A DNA stretch of 64,000 bases, taken from the NCBI GenBank assembly GCA_001970955.1, contig MPUH01000226.1, positions 1 through 64,000 on the forward strand, read 5' to 3'. Numbering within the stretch: position 1 is the first letter of the stretch; each line of letters opens with the position of its first letter. A program made the translations under genes and the position numbers. The notes under the pieces are model-generated. The model did not search any database, was not told the DNA's origin, and saw only the letters and a list, made by a program, of their open reading frames with translations. Positions 1-10,143 of this stretch are shown here, in pieces. This DNA comes from Stentor coeruleus (taxonomy: Eukaryota > Ciliophora > Heterotrichea > Heterotrichida > Stentoridae).

Positions 1-874
1 GAGTGAGTTAAAAGTATAAATTAAGTACTTGACCTTATGCTTTTAAAAGAGAGGCTTAGGGAGAAAAAAGAGAGAAGTAATGATTTTGTCATTATTTGTG
101 GATTGCAGAAATACGGGATTAGAAATAAAGAAGTGATAAATTAGATGATAGAAAATGATGTAGTTATGGTTTATTGAGTTTATATAGGAAAAAATGCAGA
201 AGCTAAAATTTGTCACTTAGCCAAATATGAATATATTTTTCAGTTCTAAATATAAACCTTTGATGTCTAAAAAAAATATTAGTTATTTCTTATTCAATAG
301 CTCTTAGCTTAATATCTATCACATCTTTAATGCCACTTGCTCATACATATCCGAATTCTAGTTTAAAATCTATACATTAATCATTAAACTTATGTTTATA
401 TCATTATATTCATGCCACTTCTACTATTTTAATAACTAGCCTTAGCATCTAAAACCAAAAAAAAATGAATACCTTCTATCGATATTTTTAATTGCCTTAA
501 TATTTTCCCTAAGAAAAAAAAAATCATATCAAGCTTATCCTATAAAACTAATAATATCTATAATAGCCCTTATTCAAATCAATTTACTAAACTAATATAG
601 CAAATTCTCCTTTCTTCTACAATAATCTTTTATGATGAATTTTCTTTCTAGTACTACCAAAAAATATTCACACAAACTATTTTATCCCAAAAATTACCAA
701 ATTACCTAAATATCAATTCAACCTTTTTCCAATATCATCATTGACAACCTAAAAAATTTAATGCCTATTTACTCTATAAATATCATACCATTCTTATTAT
801 CCTAGTCATTCACAAAACTTCTAAAACTTTTACCTTTAAAACCCTAAGTATGATATATAAATAAAACATATATA
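1..874. other. Intergenic, upstream of the PAS membrane protein
   Basis: No convincing coding region or RNA gene is visible. The first 200 bases are purine/G-rich, like the 3' flank of a plus-strand gene or the 5' flank of a minus-strand gene lying to the left. From about 250 onward the plus strand is A/C-rich, as seen 5' of plus-strand genes here. A TATA-like run lies just before the ATG at 875. Confidence 0.6.
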
Positions 875-3800
875 ATGTCAAGATTACTACCAGAAGGATT
901 GCCACAAATGAAAAAGACCCTTTTTAAGCTCTACATCAACTTAAATGCAACAACCAAAGGGTCAAGAAGGGTGCATTATTTGATAGGACTTTTAGGAACT
1001 TTTATAAGACAATGTCACTTTATATCCATAGTAATATTTGCAGGATCACATATCAAAAACTATTCAAACACTGGGTATTTACCATATGTCCTTACAATTC
1101 TCCGCCTAGACGCATTAATAGTTAGCCTAGATTTCCAAGAATATTTTACAATATTATTTATCCTCGTCATAGCTTTAAATGCTGTATCTAAACTATTTCT
1201 GTTTGTTCAATTCTATTATAAAAAGCATGCTTTAATTTATATACCATTATTGACTGCTAGAATTACGTCTTGGGTTATATTAAATCCATTGCAAATCCCT
1301 TTTTTCTTTTATGGAGTTATGTGTATTGCTACAATTGCAAGTTCTAATGCTGAAAGCTCTGAGTATAATAATAAATTCAACACTTTGTCTTTACCTTTAG
1401 GTTTACCTGTTGTGATTTTAACTTTTATTTTGTATTTAGTTAGCATTTTGGATACTATGCTTGGGAATCAGCCAAAGTATTCTAATATGTCTCATACACG
1501 TGCACATTCATTTATACAGGTTCAAGAATTAGGATTTGTGTTTTTGCTTTCGATTGGGAGGATGTTTGTGGATAGTGAATATTTTCTATATTTGTATGGA
1601 ATTATTTCTATTTACAACTTGTATTGCTATATATATTACTTACCATATTTTTCAATGACTTATAATATTATTAATGTCCAGACTTGGGTTACAGTGATAA
1701 TGTCAGCTTTTCTTATTTATATATCAGAGGTATATCAGAATTTTTATATAACAGAACTTAATTTCCTTTTCCTTTATGTGTTGTCAATGCTGATTAATAA
1801 AGAAATTATTAAAAGAAGAGTTAATTATATTGGGAATTTACAATTGATCACCAGTCCTTATATTCATGAACTAAAACTTAGAGAAGTTCTCTTCACTATA
1901 AAAAGTGATTCAAACGAGTCTGCATCATCTATAAACTCTAAGATCTTCGAGCATTTCAAACTAGCCAACAAAAACTTCTTTTTTTTCAAGCTCCAATACA
2001 TATGGGAATCCTTAGTAATAAAGCGATATGTCAGAGATATCCATCTAGCCTTACTCAAAGTTGTAAAAATAAACACCTGCCTCTATCGTAAAACAGCCCA
2101 TAGTTCAGAATCCCTAAGACAAGCCGATTATTCTTACAAATACCAACTAGAAATCGATTATTTATTATATTCTATATTCCAAAAAGGTTTAAAAAAACTA
2201 TCAGGTAAAAGTTTAGACTTGACATTAGTCAGATATTTTAATTACCTAAACACTTTTAAAGAACTTGATAACGACATAACCCATGCTTTAATTGAATTTA
2301 CACTTAGCATAACAACTGATACAAAAGCTCGTCGTATTGAAATTAATATTCTAAAAATCGGTGAAATGATAACAACATATAAAACCATGGCAATAGATAT
2401 ACTAAAAAAATTCGGCATGGAAAGCAAGTTTAGTAAAATTTATGGGAGTTTTTTAAGGGATGTTTTAAATTCAGATGAAGGAAAAGAAGTACTTAAAGAA
2501 TATGGAGTCAGTTCTCAACTTGGGAATTCTTTATCTAAAGAAAGATCTGATTTCGATAAGACAGGACCAGTTTTGATAATTAGTGGATGGTATGAGAATA
2601 TTGGTACAATAGTTTATGCTAATACATCAGTTTATTCATTGCTTAATATTAGCAATTCTAATAAACTTATTGGCACATGTTTTACTTCATTAATTCCACC
2701 ACCTTTTGATGTGATACATAACAATGTTTTGTTTAGGTTTCTTTTTCATAGAAATGGTACTGAGCTTAGAAGAGCTCATCTTTTTTTGTTAGATGAAAAC
2801 CAGAATTGTATTGAAGTTATAATGAATTTTAGAATAGCATTTTATAAAAGCAACCCTTACTTTATAGCATCTTTTAAACCTATGCTCCCAGCTAAAAATC
2901 TTATTCTCTGCTCGCCTCAAGGGCAAATATTCAGTGTTTCAGGAAAAGTTAATCATTTTTTCCCGGATCTGACAAAAAACCTTCACACTTCCCTGCCAAA
3001 CATTTCGAGCTATTTACAAAAATATGAATTTGAAAAAATATTTGAATACCGCGAAGTTAATCTAAGATTTCTAATGAAAAAATCCTTTCTCACAATAGAC
3101 GGCTTTGAAATGATGATAATTTACTTTATCGAGCACGATTTTTGTGATGAATCTCATGAAGAAATCGAAAAAACCAAGAAGAAAAAAGTGCAAATCGAAG
3201 ACTATTTTACTGAAGATGTTAAACAAAACAACTCTATAAAAGGTAAAGAATTTAAAAAACTTGACCTGTCAGAAAAAATCAAACCTGAAGATAACGCTCA
3301 GCTTTTTACTGGTATAAAAGCAGCTCAGACTTTAAAAATTGCTATAAGAGCTCTAATAGGTCTTGAATTTATTTTAACATTAACAATCCTCCTTATTATC
3401 CTTCAGATCATAAAATCTCTTTCAGTAAATGTTATAATCTCGGAGATGGGCAATTTTAGATACTTATCCACATCAGCATTATCTAATAGTTTTTCACTTC
3501 TTCTTTTACAAAGAAACTTTACTCTAGCTTTTGATGAAAATTATTATAAAACTACACTAATTTCAAATGCTAAAATATTAGGAAACTTAGCAGATAAATA
3601 TAAAGAATTGACTATTCCAATATTAAACAAGAATAAGTTTTATTTGAATGATCTAGATTTAGAAATGTTTAGATTTGAAGGTACAGATTTTGAAAGATAT
3701 GATAGTAATTTGCTTGATGCTGTTGATACAATTGTTAAATATTCTAAGCTGATATCAGAAACAAGTTTAATAAATAAAGAAGAATTAGAGGATAAGGTTT

Positions 3801-4984
3801 TATTTATGATGCGAAATATACCAAGCAATTATTTAGATGCATTGAATATAGTAGTGAATCAGGTATTAAATGATCTTATAAACTCTTTAACTGTGATATT
3901 TAGTTATTTGCAATACGTTGAGTTATTGTGTATATTCCCCCCTTTAATGCTCCTTTTGATATCAGTTGGGTGTTTTTATTTTATTGAGTTTGCAAACAAA
4001 AGGATTTGGAATTTGATGATGAATTGTAGTGTTGATAATTTGATGCATACACGTATTAAACTTGTTGATAGACTTTATTATGTTCATGAATTTGAGTATA
4101 TAGCCGAAGAAAGTGGACATAAAATACGTAAAGGGCTTTATAAAATGATGATCTGGGTGCCTTTCTTTAAAGTTTTCACTTTAGCCGGGATTTCTTTAGC
4201 TTTTTTTTTCGCTATAACTTACGGCCCTCAAAATCTTTTACTAGAAATGCTTAAAAACGAGTTAATTCACACGAACTTTGGAAGTATGAGAAGACTATTG
4301 ACACCTTTAACTCTTTTTTGGGGTCGAAATGCTATTTTCGAATCAAGTGGGTTTCCTTCTTATACAAACATTTTACCAAGCACCCAACTTTTTTCATCAG
4401 AAAAGGAACTGTATTTAAGGACTGATGAGTATCAAAATGTACAAAATTTATTAATGAACTCCTTACAAAGCAATTTCCAAAGCCAGTTTAATTTCGAAAA
4501 TTACATGGAATTGATGCTTGGTGATGCTTGCAATATTATAACAGAAATAAACGATTGCTCAAACACTTTAATCAATCTTGGCTTGGACCCAGCGATGCAA
4601 ATGTACCTTTATACCTTAAAAATGCAACAAAGTTTATCAAAAACTAAAGGCTTAGACCCAGAAAGCCTTATAATAATTGAAAAATACAGTAAAATTATAG
4701 AGGAAAGTTTTATTTTCAGCTTAGAAGTTTATGGGAATTATACAGAAGAAATTGTTGTTAAACTTAAAGATGAGATGTCCCTAACGACTTATTTGTTCTT
4801 TTTCATGATTGCCATTATTTATATAATTTTGATTCACAGAATCGCTGAAAACACTATAACGAACTTAAAAAATAAAGTAGAAATTTTATCTGTATTTTCA
4901 TCAAGGAAACGAGAAAATTCAGAAAAACCTTCAGTTAAAGGAGTGAGATTTAATGAAGGACTGAAATCTAAAAAAATAGATTAA
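875..4984 (+). CDS. Multi-pass membrane protein with a central PAS domain (ciliate TmcB-like family)
   Basis: A 1369-residue membrane protein. The first ~310 residues contain many hydrophobic helices. A soluble region follows, with a PAS-type fold at about 564-672 that includes the 'LIPPPF' turn typical of PAS domains in the protist tiny-macrocysts-B-like family. Further membrane helices lie near residues 825-850, 1018-1040, 1099-1117 and 1306-1325. The tail is basic and short. This architecture is abundant in ciliates and usually annotated as a PAS sensor membrane protein; the ligand is unknown. The ATG at 875 follows a TATA-like A/T run; Met12 is an alternative start. No intron is needed. 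The next gene on the same strand starts only 20 bp downstream. I am sure of the PAS and membrane assignment and much less sure of any specific function. Confidence 0.8.
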   Translation: MSRLLPEGLPQMKKTLFKLYINLNATTKGSRRVHYLIGLLGTFIRQCHFISIVIFAGSHIKNYSNTGYLPYVLTILRLDALIVSLDFQEYFTILFILVIALNAVSKLFLFVQFYYKKHALIYIPLLTARITSWVILNPLQIPFFFYGVMCIATIASSNAESSEYNNKFNTLSLPLGLPVVILTFILYLVSILDTMLGNQPKYSNMSHTRAHSFIQVQELGFVFLLSIGRMFVDSEYFLYLYGIISIYNLYCYIYYLPYFSMTYNIINVQTWVTVIMSAFLIYISEVYQNFYITELNFLFLYVLSMLINKEIIKRRVNYIGNLQLITSPYIHELKLREVLFTIKSDSNESASSINSKIFEHFKLANKNFFFFKLQYIWESLVIKRYVRDIHLALLKVVKINTCLYRKTAHSSESLRQADYSYKYQLEIDYLLYSIFQKGLKKLSGKSLDLTLVRYFNYLNTFKELDNDITHALIEFTLSITTDTKARRIEINILKIGEMITTYKTMAIDILKKFGMESKFSKIYGSFLRDVLNSDEGKEVLKEYGVSSQLGNSLSKERSDFDKTGPVLIISGWYENIGTIVYANTSVYSLLNISNSNKLIGTCFTSLIPPPFDVIHNNVLFRFLFHRNGTELRRAHLFLLDENQNCIEVIMNFRIAFYKSNPYFIASFKPMLPAKNLILCSPQGQIFSVSGKVNHFFPDLTKNLHTSLPNISSYLQKYEFEKIFEYREVNLRFLMKKSFLTIDGFEMMIIYFIEHDFCDESHEEIEKTKKKKVQIEDYFTEDVKQNNSIKGKEFKKLDLSEKIKPEDNAQLFTGIKAAQTLKIAIRALIGLEFILTLTILLIILQIIKSLSVNVIISEMGNFRYLSTSALSNSFSLLLLQRNFTLAFDENYYKTTLISNAKILGNLADKYKELTIPILNKNKFYLNDLDLEMFRFEGTDFERYDSNLLDAVDTIVKYSKLISETSLINKEELEDKVLFMMRNIPSNYLDALNIVVNQVLNDLINSLTVIFSYLQYVELLCIFPPLMLLLISVGCFYFIEFANKRIWNLMMNCSVDNLMHTRIKLVDRLYYVHEFEYIAEESGHKIRKGLYKMMIWVPFFKVFTLAGISLAFFFAITYGPQNLLLEMLKNELIHTNFGSMRRLLTPLTLFWGRNAIFESSGFPSYTNILPSTQLFSSEKELYLRTDEYQNVQNLLMNSLQSNFQSQFNFENYMELMLGDACNIITEINDCSNTLINLGLDPAMQMYLYTLKMQQSLSKTKGLDPESLIIIEKYSKIIEESFIFSLEVYGNYTEEIVVKLKDEMSLTTYLFFFMIAIIYIILIHRIAENTITNLKNKVEILSVFSSRKRENSEKPSVKGVRFNEGLKSKKID

Positions 4985-5004
4985 TAAGTATAAAAATTTA
5001 CATA

Positions 5005-5523
5005 ATGGATATCAAAGACCAAACTGTTGGGGTGAAAAATAATATTAAAGTGACAAAGATTTGCTGTGAAGAACATAGAGAATTACAAAGTATCATAGAA
5101 GAGAAAGATGCTGTTATAAAGAATTTAGATACAAAGTTAAAAAAACTTTTAGAAGATTTTAACTATAATGTCCAGTTGATATATGAAAGAGATAGCGAAA
5201 TTGATATACTTAATGCAAAGATTGATGAGCTTATTGCTGTGAATAGAGAAAAAGATTTGGAAATTGTCAGTTTAAAGTGCTTGTATGAGAAAGTTAAACA
5301 GCTTGAACATGAGAAATATTTGTTAAATAAACGAATAGAGAATTTAGTTGGGTATGATCAAAACCTTAATGTACCTATTAGAAAAAAACTTATGCAGAAA
5401 TTAGAAAATTTTACGCTTATTTATGAACATAGGCTACCAACACACAGGAAACATTCATCTTATGTTGTGAAGGATAATAATATGAATGAAGGGGCGAGTT
5501 CTTTTATTAGTAAGTATGAGTAA
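5005..5523 (+). CDS. Coiled-coil protein, unknown function
   Basis: 172 residues, almost all charged heptad-like helix from about residue 25 to 115, with a basic, Ser/His-rich tail. Two cysteines sit near the N-terminus (KICCEEH). No family is recognised. It starts 20 bp after the PAS membrane protein on the same strand. The 3' end is doubtful. Another coding-looking frame (5516-5620) overlaps the stop, and a small intron could join the two and add about 27 residues. The candidate intron lengths that restore frame are 13 or 19 nt rather than the usual 15-16 nt, so the join is unproven. Confidence 0.65.
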   Translation: MDIKDQTVGVKNNIKVTKICCEEHRELQSIIEEKDAVIKNLDTKLKKLLEDFNYNVQLIYERDSEIDILNAKIDELIAVNREKDLEIVSLKCLYEKVKQLEHEKYLLNKRIENLVGYDQNLNVPIRKKLMQKLENFTLIYEHRLPTHRKHSSYVVKDNNMNEGASSFISKYE

Positions 5524-5620
5524 TAGAAAAAGGGGTGAAAGCAATTCAGCATCACTGAATAAGTTGAATTTAGATTTAGAAAGTCGTATACGTGCATTAG
5601 AAAAAGAAGATTTAGGTTAA
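5516..5620 (+). CDS. Short reading frame overlapping the end of the coiled-coil gene; possible extra exon or separate small protein
   Basis: The ATG at 5516 lies inside the last codons of the upstream gene and opens a 34-residue frame with helix-forming, coding-like composition (SLNKLNLDLESRIRALEKED). It may be the true C-terminus of the upstream coiled-coil protein reached by splicing, a separately started small protein, or the first exon of a longer gene running toward 5740-6070. No homology is recognised. Confidence 0.3.
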   Translation: MSNRKRGESNSASLNKLNLDLESRIRALEKEDLG

Positions 5621-6443
5621 TAATAGTTTAAATATTGTTGGGAAAGCTTAGAAAATAGAAATGAGTTATAGTTATGAATGATAAGAATATTTTTATAAGA
5701 TATTTATGTATTGTAAAGTTGGCTAATTTTTATAATGATTTATAGGATTTGTTAGCGATTCCGTCAGAAATTTTGTTGTTGTGACTTATTATGGGAAAAG
5801 ATTTTTTTTTACTCCGAAAGACTTTGATTTTTTAGTTAAAGAAATGATCATTTCTAAAGAAAAAAAAATAAATGAATTATCGAGGATTCGCTTATTGACT
5901 GAGAGTTGTGACAAAAAAATAAAGTATGATTTTATAGCCAGAAGCTCTTCAGCCGTTAACAAAAGATTAATTAATTTTGTGTTACTAAATATCATAAATA
6001 CATTAAAAATTATTAAAACTGAATACATCTTACACACATCAAAAATTAGCAAAACCCACTTTTCTTACTAAAACTATAATTTTTCAGACTGCAACATGAC
6101 TCAAGTAAAATCTCTATATAAGCCAAGCCATAATAGAAATTAAAATTCCAAATCTACCTACCCATAAATCTAAAAACCCACATAATCCCAAATCCAACCA
6201 TCATACCTAAAACCTATCACTCAAACCCATATTTTACCATCATATCTTCAACCCAATCTACAATCCCATAAAAAAAATCCCTTCTTCAACTTAACACCCT
6301 TAAAAAAATCTTTTAAAAACCTTACAAATCTCATAAAATCCTCAACATAATAACCTTCTTCCTTCTTTATCAACCCCACAAATCGATTATCATAAAATCA
6401 TATCATAAAAATAATAACTCCACAGAATACACAATAATATTAA
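5621..6443. other. Mostly intergenic, with an uncertain plus-strand coding-like stretch at 5740-5970
   Basis: Between 5740 and about 5970 the plus strand has an open frame with reasonable amino-acid composition (for example FFFTPKDFDFLVKEM) but no ATG at its beginning. It would have to be an internal or terminal exon. Nothing in it is recognised. From 6060 to 6440 the plus strand is strongly A/C-rich, as expected for the 5' flank of the gene at 6444. Confidence 0.4.
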
Positions 6444-7142
6444 ATGTCTCTCGGGAAAAAAGTCTTTTCAGCTGCTGCGGCTATGTTCTTAGCAGGCACT
6501 GCAGGAGCATTCTATTGGCGGACTCTCAACCCTGAAAGTGAATCTTTCATCCATAAAAAAATCCTCACACCAGACAGCTATAAAGAAATCACTTCAGCAA
6601 TACGATCCCGTTTCTCATCAAAATATTGGCCAGAACTAAAAGCTTATCGTACCGAACGTCGACGTTGTCATCCAGATTCAGCAGAATATCAAACAAGTGT
6701 TCTTAATTTCCAAAAAACCATAAAAAGAATGGTAGAAGAAAGCACAAATGAAATACTAAAAGAATTTCGAGTCAATAAAGATGTATTTGAAGAGTCTGTG
6801 AATTTCTATGACTCAGACCTTGAGCTTAAAGAATATGGTGAAAGTTTGATTAAACCTATAAATCCTGTACTTCCTCCAACTAAATTGTCAATGAATGATA
6901 CAAATACAATATTACAGTATTATTCGAATAATTTGAAAGATAAGAATTCGGATATTATTGATTTTGATGAGTATTTAGTTATTACAAGTCAAATTGAAGA
7001 TGAGATATATAGGAATTATAGAATAGAGATTGAAGAGGTGACTAATGCTTTTGAGAAATATAAAGATCATTTAGAAGATGTTGTAGAATCGATGAAAATG
7101 CAGACTTCTAGTATTTTAGCTTCAACTGATAATTCGTTTTAA
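6444..7142 (+). CDS. Single-pass membrane or organellar protein, unknown
   Basis: 232 residues. Residues 6-25 are a small-residue hydrophobic segment (VFSAAAAMFLAGTAGAFYW) preceded by a basic residue, which fits a signal anchor or mitochondrial inner-membrane segment. The rest is soluble, helical and charged, with a Ser-rich end. No family is recognised. The start is well placed after an A/C-rich 5' flank. It converges on the minus-strand coiled-coil gene with a 52-bp gap. Confidence 0.65.
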   Translation: MSLGKKVFSAAAAMFLAGTAGAFYWRTLNPESESFIHKKILTPDSYKEITSAIRSRFSSKYWPELKAYRTERRRCHPDSAEYQTSVLNFQKTIKRMVEESTNEILKEFRVNKDVFEESVNFYDSDLELKEYGESLIKPINPVLPPTKLSMNDTNTILQYYSNNLKDKNSDIIDFDEYLVITSQIEDEIYRNYRIEIEEVTNAFEKYKDHLEDVVESMKMQTSSILASTDNSF

Positions 7143-7194
7143 GTGTTATAGAAAAGGTTATAAAAATTGTATACTAGATTTAGTTATTAATATA

Positions 7195-8883
7195 TTAAGA
7201 AAAGAGATTTTTTGACTTGATAAGAACTTTAGGTGTTGCGCTTGACCCTCGTTTATGCGTGACTGCTTTGCTTATATCAAATGAAATCCCTCTATTCCGT
7301 TCATCTTTACATGTTTTAACACTGTCTTGGCTTTTTCTTCGAGACCTTGACACTAAATCCCGATCCTTATTTAAATCCGAAGCTGAGACTAAATTTCTCC
7401 CAATATCTTCATTCATTTTTGGCAGGTATTCAGAATAAGTATTTTCAAAATGACTCATATTGCTTTTTAATGAATTAACCTCACGTTCTTGGTTTTTTTT
7501 ATCTCGTTCTAAGATTATAAGTGTTTCTTTAAAGTCTCTGAATTTCGTAGATTGATTTTGTTTTAGATAATCCACTTCAGTTATTAAATATTTCATATAG
7601 TTTTCCATTTGGACTATACGTTTGTTTTTCTCACTGATTTCTTTTGAGAGTCGGGCTAGGTCATCATCTGGGATTTTTTCTATTTGGATATTGTTTTTTT
7701 TCATTTGATTCTGCATATCTTTAATACGTAAGCGGTTTACAAAATTTTGTTCCATGGTTTTTTCAAACTCTTCAATTGTGTTGCATCTAAAATTCAAGTA
7801 GTCAAGTTTGGTGTAGATGTTTTTCGTGTCTTCTTCGATTTGAATGAATTTTCCTTGGAAACTGCGGATATAGTCAAAAAGTTCGAAGAGGTCTTTTTCA
7901 ATAACCGTAATTTTTCTTATGAGCTGTTTAAGTCCTCCTCCAGAAGTACTAGCCATGCTGCTTTTTCTAGTTATAATTTCTTGATGACTTTTTCTATATG
8001 ATGGTGAAAAAGATTCCCCAAAAAACTCAGTCGATTTGCGTTCCTCTTTTTCTGGTTCTACAAACCCTACTAAAGGACTTTTTGACTCTTTTAATGTAGA
8101 TTTCCTTCCTTGATTTCTCATTGATGATACTATAATTTCAGGTTTATTTGTAGTATCTAAACAACCTATTCTTGAATTAACTTTTTCAGTCTCTTCAAAC
8201 ATAGTTTTCATAGGCATAGGCTTTTCAACTACTACTTGAGGGACAACATTTTTTTCTAAATCCATGAGCATCTTATCAAATTCTATATCACTTTCATCAA
8301 TTTCAACACTATTCTCATCTTCTGCAAGGACTTCTTGAACTTTAACTTCTAAGTTCTCGCATTTTAATGAAAGATTTTCAAGCTGACTCGCTACTTTTTG
8401 TTGACTTTGTATGATTTTTTCTTGTGTTTTGTTCATTTCTTCATTAACCCGGGCTTTGTATCGTTCAAACTCCACGTCAATGTGAGTATCGAGCTTCATT
8501 TTCATAGAACCATATGTGTGTTTGAGGTCGTTAAATGCTGCCCAGTTTACTTTTAGGTCAAGAGCTTTTTTTATATCTGTATCGTTGACTTTTCTTGAGA
8601 TTTCAAATAAAATATGAGAGGTGTACTCATCAAATTTAGATTTGACCATTGTGTCTATCATACTTTGGAGTTGTTCAAATCGTGCATCGACGTAATTGGT
8701 TGTTGAAAGAAGGTTTAGTTTAGATTGGAGGTCAGAAATCGCAGTTTCATTGGTTAGGATTTTTGATTCAATTCGGCTTGATCTTTGGAATGCTTCTTTT
8801 ATAAGGTCTAGTTCTTGAAGAGCTGTTGCTAGAGATTTGTTTCCTTTAGGAATCCCGATGATTTCAGCTGTTATTTCGTCCAT
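7195..8883 (-). CDS. Large coiled-coil protein, unknown
   Basis: 562 residues with several long coiled-coil blocks (about 25-190 and 315-480), separated by an acidic and then Ser/Lys-rich low-complexity linker (about 195-310). The tail is basic and Ser-rich. It resembles structural or cytoskeletal coiled-coil proteins but cannot be assigned to a family. No intron is needed. The length and layout resemble the coiled-coil gene at 20804-22483, but I see no clear sequence relationship. Confidence 0.7.
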   Translation of the reverse strand: MDEITAEIIGIPKGNKSLATALQELDLIKEAFQRSSRIESKILTNETAISDLQSKLNLLSTTNYVDARFEQLQSMIDTMVKSKFDEYTSHILFEISRKVNDTDIKKALDLKVNWAAFNDLKHTYGSMKMKLDTHIDVEFERYKARVNEEMNKTQEKIIQSQQKVASQLENLSLKCENLEVKVQEVLAEDENSVEIDESDIEFDKMLMDLEKNVVPQVVVEKPMPMKTMFEETEKVNSRIGCLDTTNKPEIIVSSMRNQGRKSTLKESKSPLVGFVEPEKEERKSTEFFGESFSPSYRKSHQEIITRKSSMASTSGGGLKQLIRKITVIEKDLFELFDYIRSFQGKFIQIEEDTKNIYTKLDYLNFRCNTIEEFEKTMEQNFVNRLRIKDMQNQMKKNNIQIEKIPDDDLARLSKEISEKNKRIVQMENYMKYLITEVDYLKQNQSTKFRDFKETLIILERDKKNQEREVNSLKSNMSHFENTYSEYLPKMNEDIGRNLVSASDLNKDRDLVSRSRRKSQDSVKTCKDERNRGISFDISKAVTHKRGSSATPKVLIKSKNLFS

Positions 8884-9427
8884 CTTAAAGAATTTTATTT
8901 TTATTATCTTCAGGATTAATTTTATTTGCCGTAAAAATCATTGTTTTTTTTTGGCGAAGAATGGTTTATTTAGAAAATCTTGTTGTGTAAGACAATTATT
9001 GATCATATTTTATACTTTCTAGTATAATTTAACTAACTATTCAAGCTTATGAGTTTTATGTAAAATAAGTATTTACTTTAAAAATTAACTAAACCATATC
9101 ATAATTTTATAGTAAAAATTAATGATCTCATTATTTTCTTTAATCATTTAGCCCAAAATGCATTACATTTATTTACAATTTATCCAATTAAGTTTCAAAA
9201 CATTATATCTTAATCACTATATATTTTTTAAAACAATATAAATCTACATCATCTATTAATTTATCTATACAATTCTTTAATTAACCCAATTACTATATTT
9301 TATACCAAAATTATTTCTTTTAAAACTATTTTTCTACCTGAGTAATGGCTATATACTAGAAAGTACTTAAAGATTTTTAATCTTTCTTTGTTTTTTTAGC
9401 TACTAAGTATTTTATTTAGTCATTATA
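8884..9427. other. Intergenic between divergent genes
   Basis: The first ~150 bases are T/G-rich on the plus strand (5' flank of the minus-strand gene) and the remainder is A/T-rich. No coding frame, tRNA or repeat is seen. Confidence 0.6.
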
Positions 9428-10126
9428 ATGGAACTCAGGCTTTTTCTGCGTAGACAGCAGATAGATTCAGCTTTTATCTTTGCCTTAATGAACTACAACC
9501 GAGTAACTTTCAATTTATATGTTGAAAACTCCTTATACAACATGAAAATCACTCAAAAAGAAATACAGGATGCAAAAAATCTCCCTGTTCTTCAAGCTAA
9601 AGGTAAAAAAGGAAATCAAGTTCTTTATGATAGAGAAGAAATCCTTAAATATCTTATAAGCAACAAATATATTAAAAAAGGTATCACACATTCTGCTTGG
9701 GAACAACAAACATATGAACATTTAACTACAAAAACTAAAATTTTAAGTGAAGGTGTTTGCCTTGGTTTTAGCAAACGATTTTATCAATGTATGCGTAATC
9801 TGCCAAAAGATAGTGCTAATGAAACACTAGGTTTTGTTATTAAGTCTTTTAAAGATACAATTTATTTGTCTAAGCAGGACTTTTTCTCAAAAGCCCCAAA
9901 AACTAATAAAGAAGAATTTATTGAAGAGCTGAATTCTTGGAAACTCAGAATGAACTCCCAACCTTTCCATGGTGGATCTTTTCCAGATAAAGCTGATTTT
10001 TACATGTTCAGTTGCCTTGAAGCTTATCATCTTTTCACCAAGCCTCTTTTTTTCCCAATCCCCGAAATCTGCACATGGAAGACTAGAATGGATAATTTAG
10101 TCGATCAAGAATCAACTTACATCTAA
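9428..10126 (+). CDS. GST-fold protein resembling prostaglandin E synthase 2
   Basis: 232 residues with a thioredoxin/GST-like N-terminal half (1-80, including 'LPVLQAK' at the expected cis-Pro position) and a helical C-terminal half. The GGSFPDKADFYMF segment near residue 178 matches the 'GG..P..AD' signature of the mPGES2/GST C-terminal domain. The region matching the CPFC motif of mPGES2 reads RRQQIDSAF, so the redox cysteines are absent and catalysis of the classical type is doubtful. No transit segment is evident. It converges on the next gene with only 17 bp between stops. The GST fold is fairly certain; the mPGES2 affinity is tentative. Confidence 0.6.
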   Translation: MELRLFLRRQQIDSAFIFALMNYNRVTFNLYVENSLYNMKITQKEIQDAKNLPVLQAKGKKGNQVLYDREEILKYLISNKYIKKGITHSAWEQQTYEHLTTKTKILSEGVCLGFSKRFYQCMRNLPKDSANETLGFVIKSFKDTIYLSKQDFFSKAPKTNKEEFIEELNSWKLRMNSQPFHGGSFPDKADFYMFSCLEAYHLFTKPLFFPIPEICTWKTRMDNLVDQESTYI

Positions 10127-10143
10127 TCACTAAAGATAATTAT

